This document shows positions 7,983 through 17,307 of a stretch of 64,000 bases of DNA, in pieces. The notes under the pieces were generated by a model that did not search any database, was not told the DNA's origin, and worked only from the letters and a program-made list of their open reading frames with translations. The DNA is taken from NCBI GenBank assembly GCA_963669415.2, contig CAXXPS010000001.1, positions 1,054,001 to 1,118,000 on the forward strand, written 5' to 3'. Within the stretch, counting starts at the first letter, position 1; each line of letters opens with the position of its first letter. The DNA is from JAWKWH01 sp963669415 (GTDB lineage: Bacteria > Pseudomonadota > Alphaproteobacteria > Rhizobiales > Rhizobiaceae). The position numbers and the translations under genes were made by a program.

Positions 7983-9542
7983 ATGCCCACACCATTTTCC
8001 GGCAAGATATTCACCTTTACCAATCCGGACGGCAGCGAATTTCAGGTCCGCGGCTGGGGAAACCAGTACGCGGCCCGTTTTGAAACGCTGGACGGGTTTA
8101 CCGTCGTCAAGGAACCGAAGTCGGGCTACTTCCAGTATGCGAGACTGTCGGCCGACAAGAACAGGCTCGAACCCTCCGGCATCAATGTCGGCGACGAAGA
8201 CCCGCAGTCACTCGGCATGCCGATGCACGCCAAGGTGCGAAGGGCGGCGGCGAAGGAACAAGCGCGCATGGCGCAAGCCGAACTTGGCGGAAAACGGCGC
8301 TGGGAAATCCGCCGCGAGCAAAAAAAAGCCCAAAACCTTGATATCGCGCGTTCCTCAGGACCGGGTGCGGCACCGCCGCCGGGAACAACGACGGGAACCT
8401 ATGTCGGCATTTGTGTGCTGATCGATTTTCCCGATGTCCCGGCGACGATCGGCCAGGCGGAGGTCAACAATTATTGCAACCAGGTCGGTTACAGCGGGTT
8501 CGGCAATAACGGTTCGGTTCGCGACTATTTCGAGGACGTGTCGGACGGGAACCTGACCTATACCAATGTGGTGACCACCTACTACACCGCGTCAAACAAC
8601 CGGGCCTATTACACGGATCCGGCGATACCCTTTGGAACGCGCGCCCGCGAACTGATTACCGAGGCGCTGAACGATCTGGTGACGCAGGGGTTCGATTTCA
8701 GCCCGCTGTCGAGCGATTCCGGCGGTTTCATCTATGCGCTGAATGTCTATTACGCCGGACCGGTGGTCAATAACTGGTCGGAGGGTCTCTGGCCCCACTC
8801 CTGGTCGCTTGCGGCACCATTCGATATTGGCGGTGGAAGGCGGTTTTTCGACTACCAGTTCACCGACATGTCCAACGAGCTGGTGTTGCGCACTTTCTGC
8901 CATGAAAACGGGCACATGATCTGCGATTTTCCGGATCTGTATGACTATGGCGGCGAATCGCGCGGTCCCGGCCACTTTTGCCTGATGGGCTATGGAGGCG
9001 CCGACAAGAATCCGACGCAGGTGGGCGCCTATCTGAAACATGCCGCCGGATGGACCTCAAGCATCACCACGATCACGTCGGGGATGACCGGCTCGGTCAC
9101 TGCCGGGCAGAATGATTTTTACATCCACGCCAAGAATCCGAGCGAGTATTTCATCCTGGAGAACCGTCAGCAATCCGGTCGCGATGCGACCTTGCCGGAT
9201 TCCGGACTGGCAATCTGGCATGTCGACGAGACCGGCTCCAACAATAATGAACAGATGACACCTGCGATGCATTATGAGTGCTCGCTGGAACAGGCCGACG
9301 GGCAATTCGACCTGGAGGGCAATGCCAATTTCGGAGATGCGGAAGACCTGTTTGGCAGTCCGCTGGCGACTATATTCAGCGATACCACATCGCCGAATGC
9401 GCGCTGGTGGGACGGGTCGAATTCGGGATTGGCGATCAGCCAGATATCGGCTTCCGCCGCCACCATGACATTTTCCACCGGCACGGTGGTGAGCCAGTCA
9501 GAGGACATCACGCCGGTTCTGGAATTGCTGTTGCTTGATTGA
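7983..9542 (+). CDS. M6-family (immune inhibitor A-like) metalloprotease without signal peptide
   Basis: 519-residue zinc endopeptidase. The zinc site HENGH lies at residues 307-311 in FCHENGHMICDFPDLYDYG, where the later PDLYD is the usual M6 extension; GHFCLMGYG follows as the Met-turn-like element. The N-terminal 125 residues (PFSGKIFTFTNPDGSEFQVRGWG) resemble the propeptide-like domain of M6 proteins, then LIDFPDVPA starts the catalytic domain. There is no N-terminal signal, unlike most M6 enzymes. The C-terminus ends in an acidic-hydrophobic stretch (ITPVLELLLLD), which could be a type I secretion signal, but no exporter is adjacent. It is the last gene of the operon and is followed by a terminator. 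Confidence 0.9.
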   Translation: MPTPFSGKIFTFTNPDGSEFQVRGWGNQYAARFETLDGFTVVKEPKSGYFQYARLSADKNRLEPSGINVGDEDPQSLGMPMHAKVRRAAAKEQARMAQAELGGKRRWEIRREQKKAQNLDIARSSGPGAAPPPGTTTGTYVGICVLIDFPDVPATIGQAEVNNYCNQVGYSGFGNNGSVRDYFEDVSDGNLTYTNVVTTYYTASNNRAYYTDPAIPFGTRARELITEALNDLVTQGFDFSPLSSDSGGFIYALNVYYAGPVVNNWSEGLWPHSWSLAAPFDIGGGRRFFDYQFTDMSNELVLRTFCHENGHMICDFPDLYDYGGESRGPGHFCLMGYGGADKNPTQVGAYLKHAAGWTSSITTITSGMTGSVTAGQNDFYIHAKNPSEYFILENRQQSGRDATLPDSGLAIWHVDETGSNNNEQMTPAMHYECSLEQADGQFDLEGNANFGDAEDLFGSPLATIFSDTTSPNARWWDGSNSGLAISQISASAATMTFSTGTVVSQSEDITPVLELLLLD

Positions 9543-9578
9543 GCCGGAAATCGCGGCAGGCATCGGATCCAAATGGAA

Positions 9579-9616
9579 ACGCCGGGCGAAAATCCGCCCG
9601 GCGTCGACTTTTTTTG
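9579..9616 (+). terminator. Rho-independent terminator after M6 protease gene
   Basis: ACGCCGGGCG and CGCCCGGCGT form a perfect 10-bp stem with a six-base loop (9579-9604), followed by a run of seven T (9609-9615). It lies 37 bases past the protease stop and before the convergent symporter gene. Confidence 0.9.
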
Positions 9617-9634
9617 TTTGTTCGTTCGGCCTGA

Positions 9635-11173
9635 TCAGGCGTACTTTTTGATCTCACCTGATTTCAGGCGGGTAAGATAGCTGTTGAGCTCGCGCCTGAC
9701 GATCGGCATCAGCACGTAGAGACCGACAATATTGACAACCGCCATGGCGAAGATCGCCGCGTCGGAGAAGTCGATGACCGGTCCGAGATTGGCCGCCGCT
9801 CCGATGACGACGAAGATGCAGAACAGCACCTTGAACACCAGCTCCTTGTTGCGGCCCTCGCCGAACAGGAAGGTCCACGCCTTCAGCCCGTAGTAAGACC
9901 ACGAGATCATTGTCGAGAAGGCAAACAGGATCACTGCGATCGCCAGGACATACGGGAACCAGCTGAACGCGCTCTCAAAAGCTGCCGATGTAAGACCGAC
10001 ACCCGAAGCACCGGTTGCGGTGACGATGGTGCCGTTTTCGACAACCAGGAGGCCTGTTTCCGGATCGGAGACGAGCTGACCGGTGATGATGATGACCAGC
10101 GCGGTCATGGTGCAGATCACCACCGTGTCGATGAAAGGCTCAAGCAGCGACACGAATCCCTCTGTGATCGGCTCTTTCGTACGGACCGCCGAGTGGGCGA
10201 TCGCAGCCGAACCGACGCCTGCCTCGTTGGAGAAGGCAGCACGCTTGAAGCCCTGGATCAGGGCACCGACCATGCCGCCGGCAACGCCGAGGCCGGTGAA
10301 GGCGCCTTCGAAGATCTGGCCGAATGCCCAGCCGATCTTGTCGAAGTTCATCACGATGATAACCAATGCGGCGAGGACGTACATGATACCCATGAAGGGA
10401 ACGACCTTTTCGGTAACCCGCGCAATCGACTTCAGACCGCCAACAATGACAGCAAAGACAACAACAGCGAACAGGACGCCGGTGATCCATCCCGGGAAAT
10501 CGCCAACGATACCTGCGATCTGCTGGTGCGCCTGGTTGGCCTGGAACATGTTTCCACCACCGAATGCGCCCAGGATACAGAAGATCGAAAATAATATCGC
10601 GAGCGGCTTGCCGCCGGGTACGCCACGTTCGGCAAAGCCCTTGGTGATGTAATACATCGGACCGCCGGACACGGTGCCGTCTTCATATTCGTTCCGGTAT
10701 TTAACGCCGAGCGTACACTCGGTGAATTTGGATGCCATGCCCATCAGTCCGGCCATGACCATCCAGAATGTCGCGCCCGGACCGCCGATGCCGACAGCCA
10801 CCGCCACGCCAGCGATGTTGCCGAGGCCGACGGTGCCCGAGAGCGCCGTGGCCAGCGCCTGAAAATGGCTGACCTCGCCGGCGTCATTGGGGTCGGAATA
10901 GTCGCCCCTGACCAGCGCTATCGAATGCGGGAAGGCACGGAACTGGATCAGCGCAAAATAGACTGTGAAAATGGTTGCAGCGATGACCAGCCAGGCAACG
11001 ATCCACGGAAAGGAGGTGCCTGGAAAGGGGCTGAAGATGAAGCTGACAAACCAGCCGGTTGAGGATGCAAAAATCTGGTTGATGGATTCATCGAGAGACT
11101 GCGCCTGTGCTCCGAAGGTGGACAGGGACACTCCCGCCGCAGCCAGCGCTGCGATGGTTTTGGGTCGATACAT
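9635..11173 (-). CDS. AGCS-family sodium:alanine/glycine symporter
   Basis: 512-residue inner-membrane carrier that takes up alanine or glycine with Na+. It begins with an export-like hydrophobic N-terminus, then SLDESINQIFASSTGWFVSFIFS and about ten hydrophobic helices. Family blocks visible are FQALATALSGTVGLGNIAGVA (ion/substrate site), GGPMYYITKGFAER, FSNEAGVGSAAIAHSA and the C-terminal YYGLKAW. ATG at 11173 has a gaggga ribosome-binding site. It lies 20 bases downstream of a universal stress gene in the same direction. An Lrp-type regulator is divergent, and regulation by amino acids is a fair guess. Confidence 0.93.
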   Translation of the reverse strand: MYRPKTIAALAAAGVSLSTFGAQAQSLDESINQIFASSTGWFVSFIFSPFPGTSFPWIVAWLVIAATIFTVYFALIQFRAFPHSIALVRGDYSDPNDAGEVSHFQALATALSGTVGLGNIAGVAVAVGIGGPGATFWMVMAGLMGMASKFTECTLGVKYRNEYEDGTVSGGPMYYITKGFAERGVPGGKPLAILFSIFCILGAFGGGNMFQANQAHQQIAGIVGDFPGWITGVLFAVVVFAVIVGGLKSIARVTEKVVPFMGIMYVLAALVIIVMNFDKIGWAFGQIFEGAFTGLGVAGGMVGALIQGFKRAAFSNEAGVGSAAIAHSAVRTKEPITEGFVSLLEPFIDTVVICTMTALVIIITGQLVSDPETGLLVVENGTIVTATGASGVGLTSAAFESAFSWFPYVLAIAVILFAFSTMISWSYYGLKAWTFLFGEGRNKELVFKVLFCIFVVIGAAANLGPVIDFSDAAIFAMAVVNIVGLYVLMPIVRRELNSYLTRLKSGEIKKYA

Positions 11174-11192
11174 TTGATTTCCCTCGTAGTTG

Positions 11193-11627
11193 TTATGGGA
11201 CGATGGTGCAGGGCACAGGAGATGATTGCGCGAGGCTGCCGGCAACCGATCCGAACACCCGCGCCGTAAAGCCGCTTTCGCCCTGGCGTCCTATGAACAC
11301 TTGCGCCGCATCGTGTTCCTTGGCAATGGCGCACAGCGTGTCGGCAATGTGGCCGTACTTGATGACCGTTTCGACCGCCACGCCGCTGTCAGCGATCTCT
11401 TTCTGGAGTGGCCCGGTGACTGCGCTTTCGGCGCGCGCCAGTTCCTCACCACGTCGCTTGTGGCGTTCCTCAAGTTCCTCAGGTGTCAGGAACGAATAGG
11501 GTGACCACTCCAGTACATGGGCCACAACAACCGATGCGCCACTGGCCTTTGCACGGTCAAGCGCAAAATCGACAGCACGTTTCGATGCTGCGCTGCCGTC
11601 GTAGCCGACAACGTATTTCTTGGACAT
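11193..11627 (-). CDS. Universal stress protein (UspA family, ATP-binding type)
   Basis: 144 residues. It starts MSKKYVVGYDGS and ends with the nucleotide-binding signature G-x2-G-x9-G-S (GRQGESGFTARVFGS at about 115-129) followed by SPVPCTIVP, so this copy should bind ATP. The start at 11627 is preceded by gggaggaat. It is the first gene of a two-gene unit with the AGCS symporter. Pairing of a Usp domain with a transporter suggests that it modulates uptake under stress, which is inference. Confidence 0.92.
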   Translation of the reverse strand: MSKKYVVGYDGSAASKRAVDFALDRAKASGASVVVAHVLEWSPYSFLTPEELEERHKRRGEELARAESAVTGPLQKEIADSGVAVETVIKYGHIADTLCAIAKEHDAAQVFIGRQGESGFTARVFGSVAGSLAQSSPVPCTIVP

Positions 11628-11778
11628 GAAATTCCTCCCTCTCTTGGCCGGATCGTTTTGATCCGCCGCCGCTGAATCGTACATTAAGCGAGATTGAAAG
11701 TATTATCCATTTTCCTTGATTTTCGGAAATTTTCTGAAAATACTGGTGATAATAGGTGCAAATTCGGGAAAATTTCTC

Positions 11779-12234
11779 GTGGATACTTTTGATCGTAAAA
11801 TACTTTCCACTCTGCAGTCGAATGGCGATATTTCGATGGCGGCGCTTTCCGAGGAGGTTGGCCTGTCTTTGTCGGCCTGCCACCGCAGGGTGAAGCTGCT
11901 TGAGCTGAGGGGGGTGATCAAAGGTTACGCAGCGAGGCTCGACCGCCGGGCGCTGGGATTTGAGGTTCAGGTCTTCATCGAGATCAAGCTGACTTCGCAG
12001 CGCCGCGATGATTATCAGGCGTTCGAACGGTCGATCGTGACGATGCCGGAAATTCTCGAATGCCACATGATATCCGGCGAGTTCGACTATCTGATGCGGG
12101 TGGCGGCCCGGAACACAGCCGACTATGAACAGCTCTATCGTGAGCGGCTATCGACCATTCCATCTGTCTCGCAGATGCGGACATTGCTGAGCCTGTCGAC
12201 CGTCAAGGAGTTTGCCGGTTACCATCTGGAATAA
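11779..12234 (+). CDS. Lrp/AsnC-family transcriptional regulator
   Basis: About 151 residues from GTG at 11779 (VDTFDRKILSTLQSNGDISM). The N-terminal helix-turn-helix reads MAALSEEVGLSLSACHRRVKLLE; the RAM effector domain follows (IKGYAARLDRRALGFEVQVFIEI, then CHMISGEFDYLMRVAARNTADYE). GTG was chosen because Lrp proteins start a few residues before DRKIL; an ATG at 11716 would add an unusual hydrophobic stretch. It is divergent from the stress-protein/AGCS unit and probably controls that unit and itself in response to an amino acid. Confidence 0.9.
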   Translation: MDTFDRKILSTLQSNGDISMAALSEEVGLSLSACHRRVKLLELRGVIKGYAARLDRRALGFEVQVFIEIKLTSQRRDDYQAFERSIVTMPEILECHMISGEFDYLMRVAARNTADYEQLYRERLSTIPSVSQMRTLLSLSTVKEFAGYHLE

Positions 12235-12332
12235 CGCCCGGACTGCTTTGCATTCGCTTTTGACGAAGCTTTGATGCGGTTGCCGTTCATCGCGTTCGTT
12301 GATGGTCAATGGTCAAAATAGCTGTTCGGGTA

Positions 12333-12740
12333 TCAGCGCAGTATGTAGACCGAACATGGCGCGCGCCGGGTAACGCGGGATGCCGTTGAACCGAGGAAAT
12401 AATCCCGGGCGCCGGGGTGATGCGAGCCGACAACGATCAGGTCGACACCGTTTTCTTCGGCAAAACCGGTGATGCGCAGTCCGGCCTTTCCCTTCACCAC
12501 TTCCGTCGAGATATCCGCTGCACCCGCGGCCACCGCATCGAGTTTCTCTTTGATGCGCTGGGTGAGGTGGTTGACGGGTTTCAGATCCACGAATTCGGCG
12601 ACGAAGCCGGGCACATCTTCAAGCACGGTCAGCAGGGTGATGCGTCCACCGGGATCCAGCAGATGGCGAGCCAACTCGATCTTCTTGGGTACAACGGCTT
12701 CATGGTCGAGCGCGACAGGTATCAAAATGTGCTTGTGCAA
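12333..12740 (-). CDS. Universal stress protein (UspA family)
   Basis: 135 residues, MHKHILIPVALDHEAVVPKK to the C-terminal PCSVYILR. The nucleotide motif is partly changed (GSHHPGARDYFLGSTASRV; His where the second Gly is usual), so ATP binding is less certain than in the stress protein at 11193. It lies upstream of the TRAP/HisD-like operon in the same direction but about 100 bases beyond that operon's last gene (12845), so it may be co-transcribed by read-through. Usp genes are frequent neighbours of TRAP operons. Confidence 0.9.
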   Translation of the reverse strand: MHKHILIPVALDHEAVVPKKIELARHLLDPGGRITLLTVLEDVPGFVAEFVDLKPVNHLTQRIKEKLDAVAAGAADISTEVVKGKAGLRITGFAEENGVDLIVVGSHHPGARDYFLGSTASRVTRRAPCSVYILR

Positions 12741-12844
12741 GACGATCTCCTTTCATTGGGATCGGGAGGCTGAACATCGAACAGCATGTTCAGCCTATGT
12801 GACTGGCGAAACGTTTGGTTTTTGGCGCCGCGGTGCCCTCTGTG

Positions 12845-14152
12845 TCAGTCGCTGGCCGAGAGATCGAAGGCTTCGTCAGGAAAATATTTCTTCAAACGGA
12901 TATCCGCCGTTCGTGCGTGGCCTTCCATCCCCTCAAGCCGCGAGATCCTGGCGGTCGCTTCGGCGACGGGTTTCGCTCCATCGCGAGTGGCGCGCTGCCA
13001 GGTGACGACCTTCATGTATTTGTGGACGCTGAGACCTCCGGTGTAGCTCGCGGCGCCAGAGGTTGGGAGAACATGGTTGGTGCCGGATGCCTTGTCGCCG
13101 AATGCGACGGTGGTTTCCTCGCCAAGAAAGAGCGAGCCGTAACAGGACAGTCTTTGCAGCCACCAGTCCAGATCCTGCGCCTGAACGGTGAGGTGCTCGG
13201 GCGCGTACTCATCTGAAGTTGCCGCCATTTCCTCGCGATCACCGCAGACGATCACCTCGGCATAGTCGCGCCATGCAGCGGTCGCATTTTCGCGGTTAAC
13301 CTCCGGCAGATCGTCGATCAGCACCGGAACCAGGCGCATAACCTCCTCGGCCATCGGTCGGTTGTCGGTAACCAGCCAGACGGGTGAATTGTAGCCGTGT
13401 TCGGCCTGGCCGACGAGATCGGCTGCGACAATCATCGGATCGGCGGTTGCATCCGCAAGGATCAGGCTGTCGGTGGGCCCGGCGATCATGTCGATGCCGA
13501 CACGTCCAAACAACATCCGCTTTGCCTCGGCAACAAACTGGTTTCCGGGTCCGACCAGAATGTTGGCTTTCGGCAGGCCGAACAAGCCAAACGTCATTGC
13601 CGCGACTGCCTGAACACCGCCCATTGCCATGATCTTGTCAGCGCCGCAGACCTTCGCCGCATAGACGATGGCCGGCGCGATGCCGACGCCCGGCCGCGGC
13701 GGGGAACAGGCGACGATATGTTTGCAGCCGGCCACTTTGGCAGTTGTCACGGTCATGATGGCGCTTGCGACATGGCTGTAACGCCCGCCTGGAACGTAGC
13801 AACCGGCAGCCGCGACGGGAATGTTTTTCTGACCGGCAATCAGACCCGGGACAACTTCGACCTCAACATCGGTGAGCGTTTTCTTTTGTGCCTCAGCAAA
13901 CTTTTTGACGTTGGCATGGCTGAAATCGATGTCCCGCCGCAAGCGTTCGGGCACCTGAGCCACCGCCCTTTCGATGGCCTCGGGCGACAGCAGGACCTCC
14001 CCGTCATACTTGTCGAACTTCTTTGCATACTCCAGGGCCGCTGCATCGCCGTCAGCCTCGATTTCGTCGAGGATGCCCTTGACGATTTCGCGGGTTTCTG
14101 TGGCGTCACTGCGTGAGTGAAGCTCGGCCTTCTTAAGGTACTCTCTCGGCAT
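12845..14152 (-). CDS. hpsN: HisD-family dehydrogenase, probably sulfopropanediol 3-dehydrogenase
   Basis: 435-residue Zn- and NAD-dependent dehydrogenase of the histidinol dehydrogenase family. It shows the zinc-ligand blocks DLVGQAEHG (about 245-253) and YAPEHLTVQ (about 316-324), the NAD-domain start QKNIPVAAAGCYVPGGRY, and GPGNQFVAEAKR. HisD genes of histidine synthesis do not lie with TRAP transporters; HisD homologues that do are HpsN, which oxidises (R)-2,3-dihydroxypropane-1-sulfonate to sulfolactate. I therefore infer DHPS use, with another hydroxylated substrate still possible. It is last in the operon, 9 bases after the TRAP large permease, and probably controlled by the LacI protein at 17655. 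Confidence 0.82.
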   Translation of the reverse strand: MPREYLKKAELHSRSDATETREIVKGILDEIEADGDAAALEYAKKFDKYDGEVLLSPEAIERAVAQVPERLRRDIDFSHANVKKFAEAQKKTLTDVEVEVVPGLIAGQKNIPVAAAGCYVPGGRYSHVASAIMTVTTAKVAGCKHIVACSPPRPGVGIAPAIVYAAKVCGADKIMAMGGVQAVAAMTFGLFGLPKANILVGPGNQFVAEAKRMLFGRVGIDMIAGPTDSLILADATADPMIVAADLVGQAEHGYNSPVWLVTDNRPMAEEVMRLVPVLIDDLPEVNRENATAAWRDYAEVIVCGDREEMAATSDEYAPEHLTVQAQDLDWWLQRLSCYGSLFLGEETTVAFGDKASGTNHVLPTSGAASYTGGLSVHKYMKVVTWQRATRDGAKPVAEATARISRLEGMEGHARTADIRLKKYFPDEAFDLSASD

Positions 14153-14161
14153 TGATATTCC

Positions 14162-15492
14162 CTACTTGTAGATGTCCGGCAAAAGTGTGGTTGAGATCGC
14201 CGGAAGGTAGGCGATGAAAAGGGTCACGATCAACATAAAGAACACGAAGGGGATGGCCCGGTAGGCGATCTTGAGGATCGATTCACCGGTCAACCCCGAG
14301 ACCACGAACAGGTTGAGGCCCAATGGAGGTGTAATGAAGCCGACGCCAAGCGCGGTGATCATCATGATACAGAACTGGATCTCGTTCATTCCGACATTGT
14401 CGGCAAGCGGCTTCAGGATCGGCGCCAGGATCACAATGTTTGGCGTGGTCTCCATGACGCAACCGGCTGCTATCAATATGCACACCATCATCAGGATCAA
14501 AACCCACGGTTCGTTGCTTACCGAGGTTGCAGCGGCAACGAAGCCTTGCGGAACACCGAGGATGGCAAGCGCCTGAGCAAGCGGCAGGGAGAATGCGATG
14601 ATCGGCAGGATCACGCCGTTCACCTTGGCGGAACTCACAAGCATGGCGGGGAAATCGGACAGTTTCAGGGTGCCAAGAATGAAGCCCATGATGATTGTGA
14701 CAACCACCGCGGTCGCACCTGCCTCTGTCGGCGTCAGGCGGCCGGAGAAGATGCCGTAGAAGATGATTCCCGGCACGATGAAGGCGTACCAGCCGGACTT
14801 CAGTGCCGTCGCCAGATTGCCGGCCCATTCGCTCAGCGGCATGTTGCCGCCGCCTTCCCAGCCATTGATCCGGTTCATGATGATGTTGGTGACCAGGATG
14901 GAGACCAGAATGGCTATACCCGGGATAACCGCGGCAAGGAACAGCGTGGAAGCGAAATACCCAGAACGAGGCCGATAATGATGTAGGCGATGGATGGCGG
15001 GATCAAAATGCCCGTACAGGCGCCGGCGGCAACCAGCGCGCAGGCGTAGGGGCGTGGATAGCCCGATTCAACAAGGCGATCGATCGTCATGCGGCCAACG
15101 GCAGCAGCACCGGCAGCGTCTGACCCGGAAATTGCGGCGAACATGCCGCAGACCAGCACGGTTGCCGATCCGAACCCGCCCTTGGCGAACTGGGTCAGCG
15201 CTTCGGCAACATCGAGAAACTTGCGGCTCAGTCCGGTCCGGACCAGAACGTCACCGGTCAGAATGAAGAGCGGCACGGCGGTCAGAGCGAAATGGTCGAT
15301 TCCGTGAAACAGGCTTTCACCGACAAGCGACAACGGCAGTGCGCCGGAAATGAGCAGCATGAGGATTGCCGCCGAGCCAATAGCCGCCCAAACGGGAACG
15401 GCGAGCGCCACAAGGACGACGAAGAGAAGGACGGGGCCGTAAAAATCCCAGCCCAGTTCAACGGTCTGGTTTTGAAGATTATTCCAAAGCAT
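14162..15492 (-). pseudogene. TRAP transporter large permease (DctM/HpsM-like), frameshifted
   Basis: The 12-TM energised subunit of a TRAP importer, in two pieces. The first starts at ATG 15492 (gaggggggac ribosome-binding site) as MLWNNLQNQTVELGWDFYG and keeps family blocks such as FAAISGSDAAGAAAVG and GILIPPSIAYIIIGLVLGIS. After GIS it moves out of frame and stops at 14914. In the next frame ASTLFLAAVIPGIAILVSIL continues and runs through to YLPAISTTLLPDIYK. One missing base at about 14953-14954 explains the break. With the base restored it would be a normal permease of about 440 residues. Either the strain has lost this transporter or the base is a sequencing error; all other genes of the operon are intact. 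Confidence 0.85.
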
Positions 15493-15505
15493 GATCCGTC
15501 CCCCC

Positions 15506-16021
15506 TCAATCGAACAGCTTGTCGCCTTCAAACACGGGACGACCGTGCTGAAGATCTTTGACGTCGCGAATGAAGGACTGGATCAACCGGAAGATCAGCA
15601 ACGCAAAACCGATCGGGACGGCAAGCAGGAACCAGACCTGGGAAACGCGCAGACCGTGGGTGACGGATCCGAATTTCGCAGAAACCAGCACCGTCTCGAA
15701 GGACCAGTAGAGCGCGACCAGCGCGACGGCGAACATGACGAGATCACCGAAAATGTAAATCAGCGCCTTTACCCGTGGCCCGACATATTCGAGGATCACA
15801 TCGATGCGGATATGGCCACGTTCACGCACCGCTGCCGCAGCTCCGATCCACGCCAGGTAGATGAACGAGTAGCGGACAATTTCTTCGCCCCAGATCGATG
15901 AATAGGCCATCAGTTCCCGCCTGAGAACCTCGATGAACATCGTCGCGACAAGCATGACGTAGAACACAAGCAGCGCCCATCGCTCTGCGTTCCTGTTCAG
16001 GATATCGAGTATGCGTGGCAT
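15506..16021 (-). CDS. TRAP transporter small permease (DctQ/HpsL-like)
   Basis: 171 residues with four hydrophobic helices: ALLVFYVMLVATMFIEVL, the segment around YSFIYLAWIGAAAAV, ALIYIFGDLVMFAVALVALY and VWFLLAVPIGFALLIFRLI. The hallmark RERGHIRIDVI follows the second helix, as in DctQ proteins. It scaffolds the large permease in the inner membrane. The stop lies 13 bases before the start of the large permease, so translation is probably linked. Confidence 0.92.
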   Translation of the reverse strand: MPRILDILNRNAERWALLVFYVMLVATMFIEVLRRELMAYSSIWGEEIVRYSFIYLAWIGAAAAVRERGHIRIDVILEYVGPRVKALIYIFGDLVMFAVALVALYWSFETVLVSAKFGSVTHGLRVSQVWFLLAVPIGFALLIFRLIQSFIRDVKDLQHGRPVFEGDKLFD

Positions 16022-16098
16022 GGAATCCTCCCCTCGTCAGACTCGAACTACATCGAGCCGATCCGAATTATTCGCCTTCATTCTGTTGCGAATGCCGT

Positions 16099-16125
16099 CA
16101 GGCCGGCACCGGTAGCGCCGGCCTG
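16099..16125 (-). promoter_or_regulatory. Intercistronic stem-loop between TRAP binding-protein and permease genes
   Basis: CAGGCCGGC and GCCGGCCTG form a perfect 9-bp stem with a nine-base loop. No T run follows on the minus strand, so it is better read as an mRNA-stabilising or partial-termination hairpin that would leave more transcript for the upstream binding protein than for the permeases. Confidence 0.6.
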
Positions 16126-16138
16126 CATTGTTCGGTTA

Positions 16139-17287
16139 TTAAGCGTCGTGGACGTAGTAGCGTCCCATGGTGCCGGCGGCCTCCTCAAGCTTGGAGAAGG
16201 TGTCCATCGAACCGGCAAGCTCGACTTTGAACTCATCCCACTCGGAGCGCTTATAGCCGCCTGCTGCCTGCCACTCTGCGAGCTGGTCGTCAGACAGTGA
16301 ATGGAATTCGACGCCAGCTGCGCGAAGTTCGGCCATGGCGTAGTTGCGCGCAGACGGAACCTTGGCCAGGTTCTGGTGAGCGGTCAGCTCGCCGGCAAAC
16401 TCGATGCCTTCCTGCACGTCGCCCGGAAGGCTGTTGAACCAGTCCAGATTCATCGAATAAACCTGACTGTCCGGAACAGCCTGCGTGAAGCTGACGTGGC
16501 TGAGGATATCCTTGAAGCCGAACACGAAAAGCGCGCCCACGGCAGGATCGAGAGCATCCGCGACACCCTGCTTGATCGCGGAAGGTGTCTCGCCCCAGGC
16601 GACCGGTGTCGGGTTGGCACCGACCAAGCGATAGTACTGCTGGAGCATCTTGGAGCCCGGTACCCGGAACTTGATGCCGTCAAGGTCGGAAGGCGACAGA
16701 ACAGGTCCAGCTCCGCCGGCACGAACAGCGACGACGCGCGGATCAATCACGACATAAAACAGCGCCTTGAAGCCCGAGCTTTCGATCTTGGGGTGAACTT
16801 CACTTTTCCAGGCATCGGAGTTCACAAGATTGGTGAACCGCTGATTGGCGCCACAGAAATAGGGCAGGTTGATGAGGTCGACGGCGCTCGCAAACGGAGC
16901 AAAGTTGGACAGCGAATGCTGTGCACACTGGATCGTGCCGCCCTGCACGGCCTGCGCAAGGGCACCGCCTGCACCGAGCTGGCCGCCCGGCGCCAGTTTC
17001 ACATAGACTTTGCCGTTGGTTGCGTTCTGGATGTTTTCCTTCAAATCAAGCTGCATGATCGGATAGCTGCGCGATGCGCCAAGCACATAAGCGGTCGCCA
17101 GCGTCATCGTGTGTTCCGCTGCCGACTGTCTTGCACGCTCTTCCTGTTGCGTTTGCGCGACAGCTTCGTCCGACCACAAGACACCGGCAGCGCCGGCGAC
17201 CATAGCGGCGGTAAAACCGCCTGCGCCGACAAGTTTCATAAAGTTTCGGCGTTCGGCCGATTGCAGTTCAGTTTTTTCGGTTGTCAT
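16139..17287 (-). CDS. TRAP transporter substrate-binding protein (DctP/HpsK-like), Tat-exported
   Basis: 382-residue periplasmic receptor. The N-terminus has a twin-arginine signal (RRNFMKLVGAGGFTAAM, cut likely after EAVAQ). The mature protein has DctP features: TLATAYVLGASRSYPIMQLD, NGKVYVKLAPGGQLG, the conserved Arg block DGIKFRVPGSKMLQQYY, WGETPSAIKQGVADALD, and helix-rich C-terminus. Tat export suggests folding or cofactor binding before export, which is seen in some TRAP receptors. It heads the transporter genes, with a 20-base gap to the upstream small membrane protein gene. Confidence 0.92.
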   Translation of the reverse strand: MTTEKTELQSAERRNFMKLVGAGGFTAAMVAGAAGVLWSDEAVAQTQQEERARQSAAEHTMTLATAYVLGASRSYPIMQLDLKENIQNATNGKVYVKLAPGGQLGAGGALAQAVQGGTIQCAQHSLSNFAPFASAVDLINLPYFCGANQRFTNLVNSDAWKSEVHPKIESSGFKALFYVVIDPRVVAVRAGGAGPVLSPSDLDGIKFRVPGSKMLQQYYRLVGANPTPVAWGETPSAIKQGVADALDPAVGALFVFGFKDILSHVSFTQAVPDSQVYSMNLDWFNSLPGDVQEGIEFAGELTAHQNLAKVPSARNYAMAELRAAGVEFHSLSDDQLAEWQAAGGYKRSEWDEFKVELAGSMDTFSKLEEAAGTMGRYYVHDA

Positions 17288-17307
17288 AAGTTTCTCCCTT
17301 TTGAACG

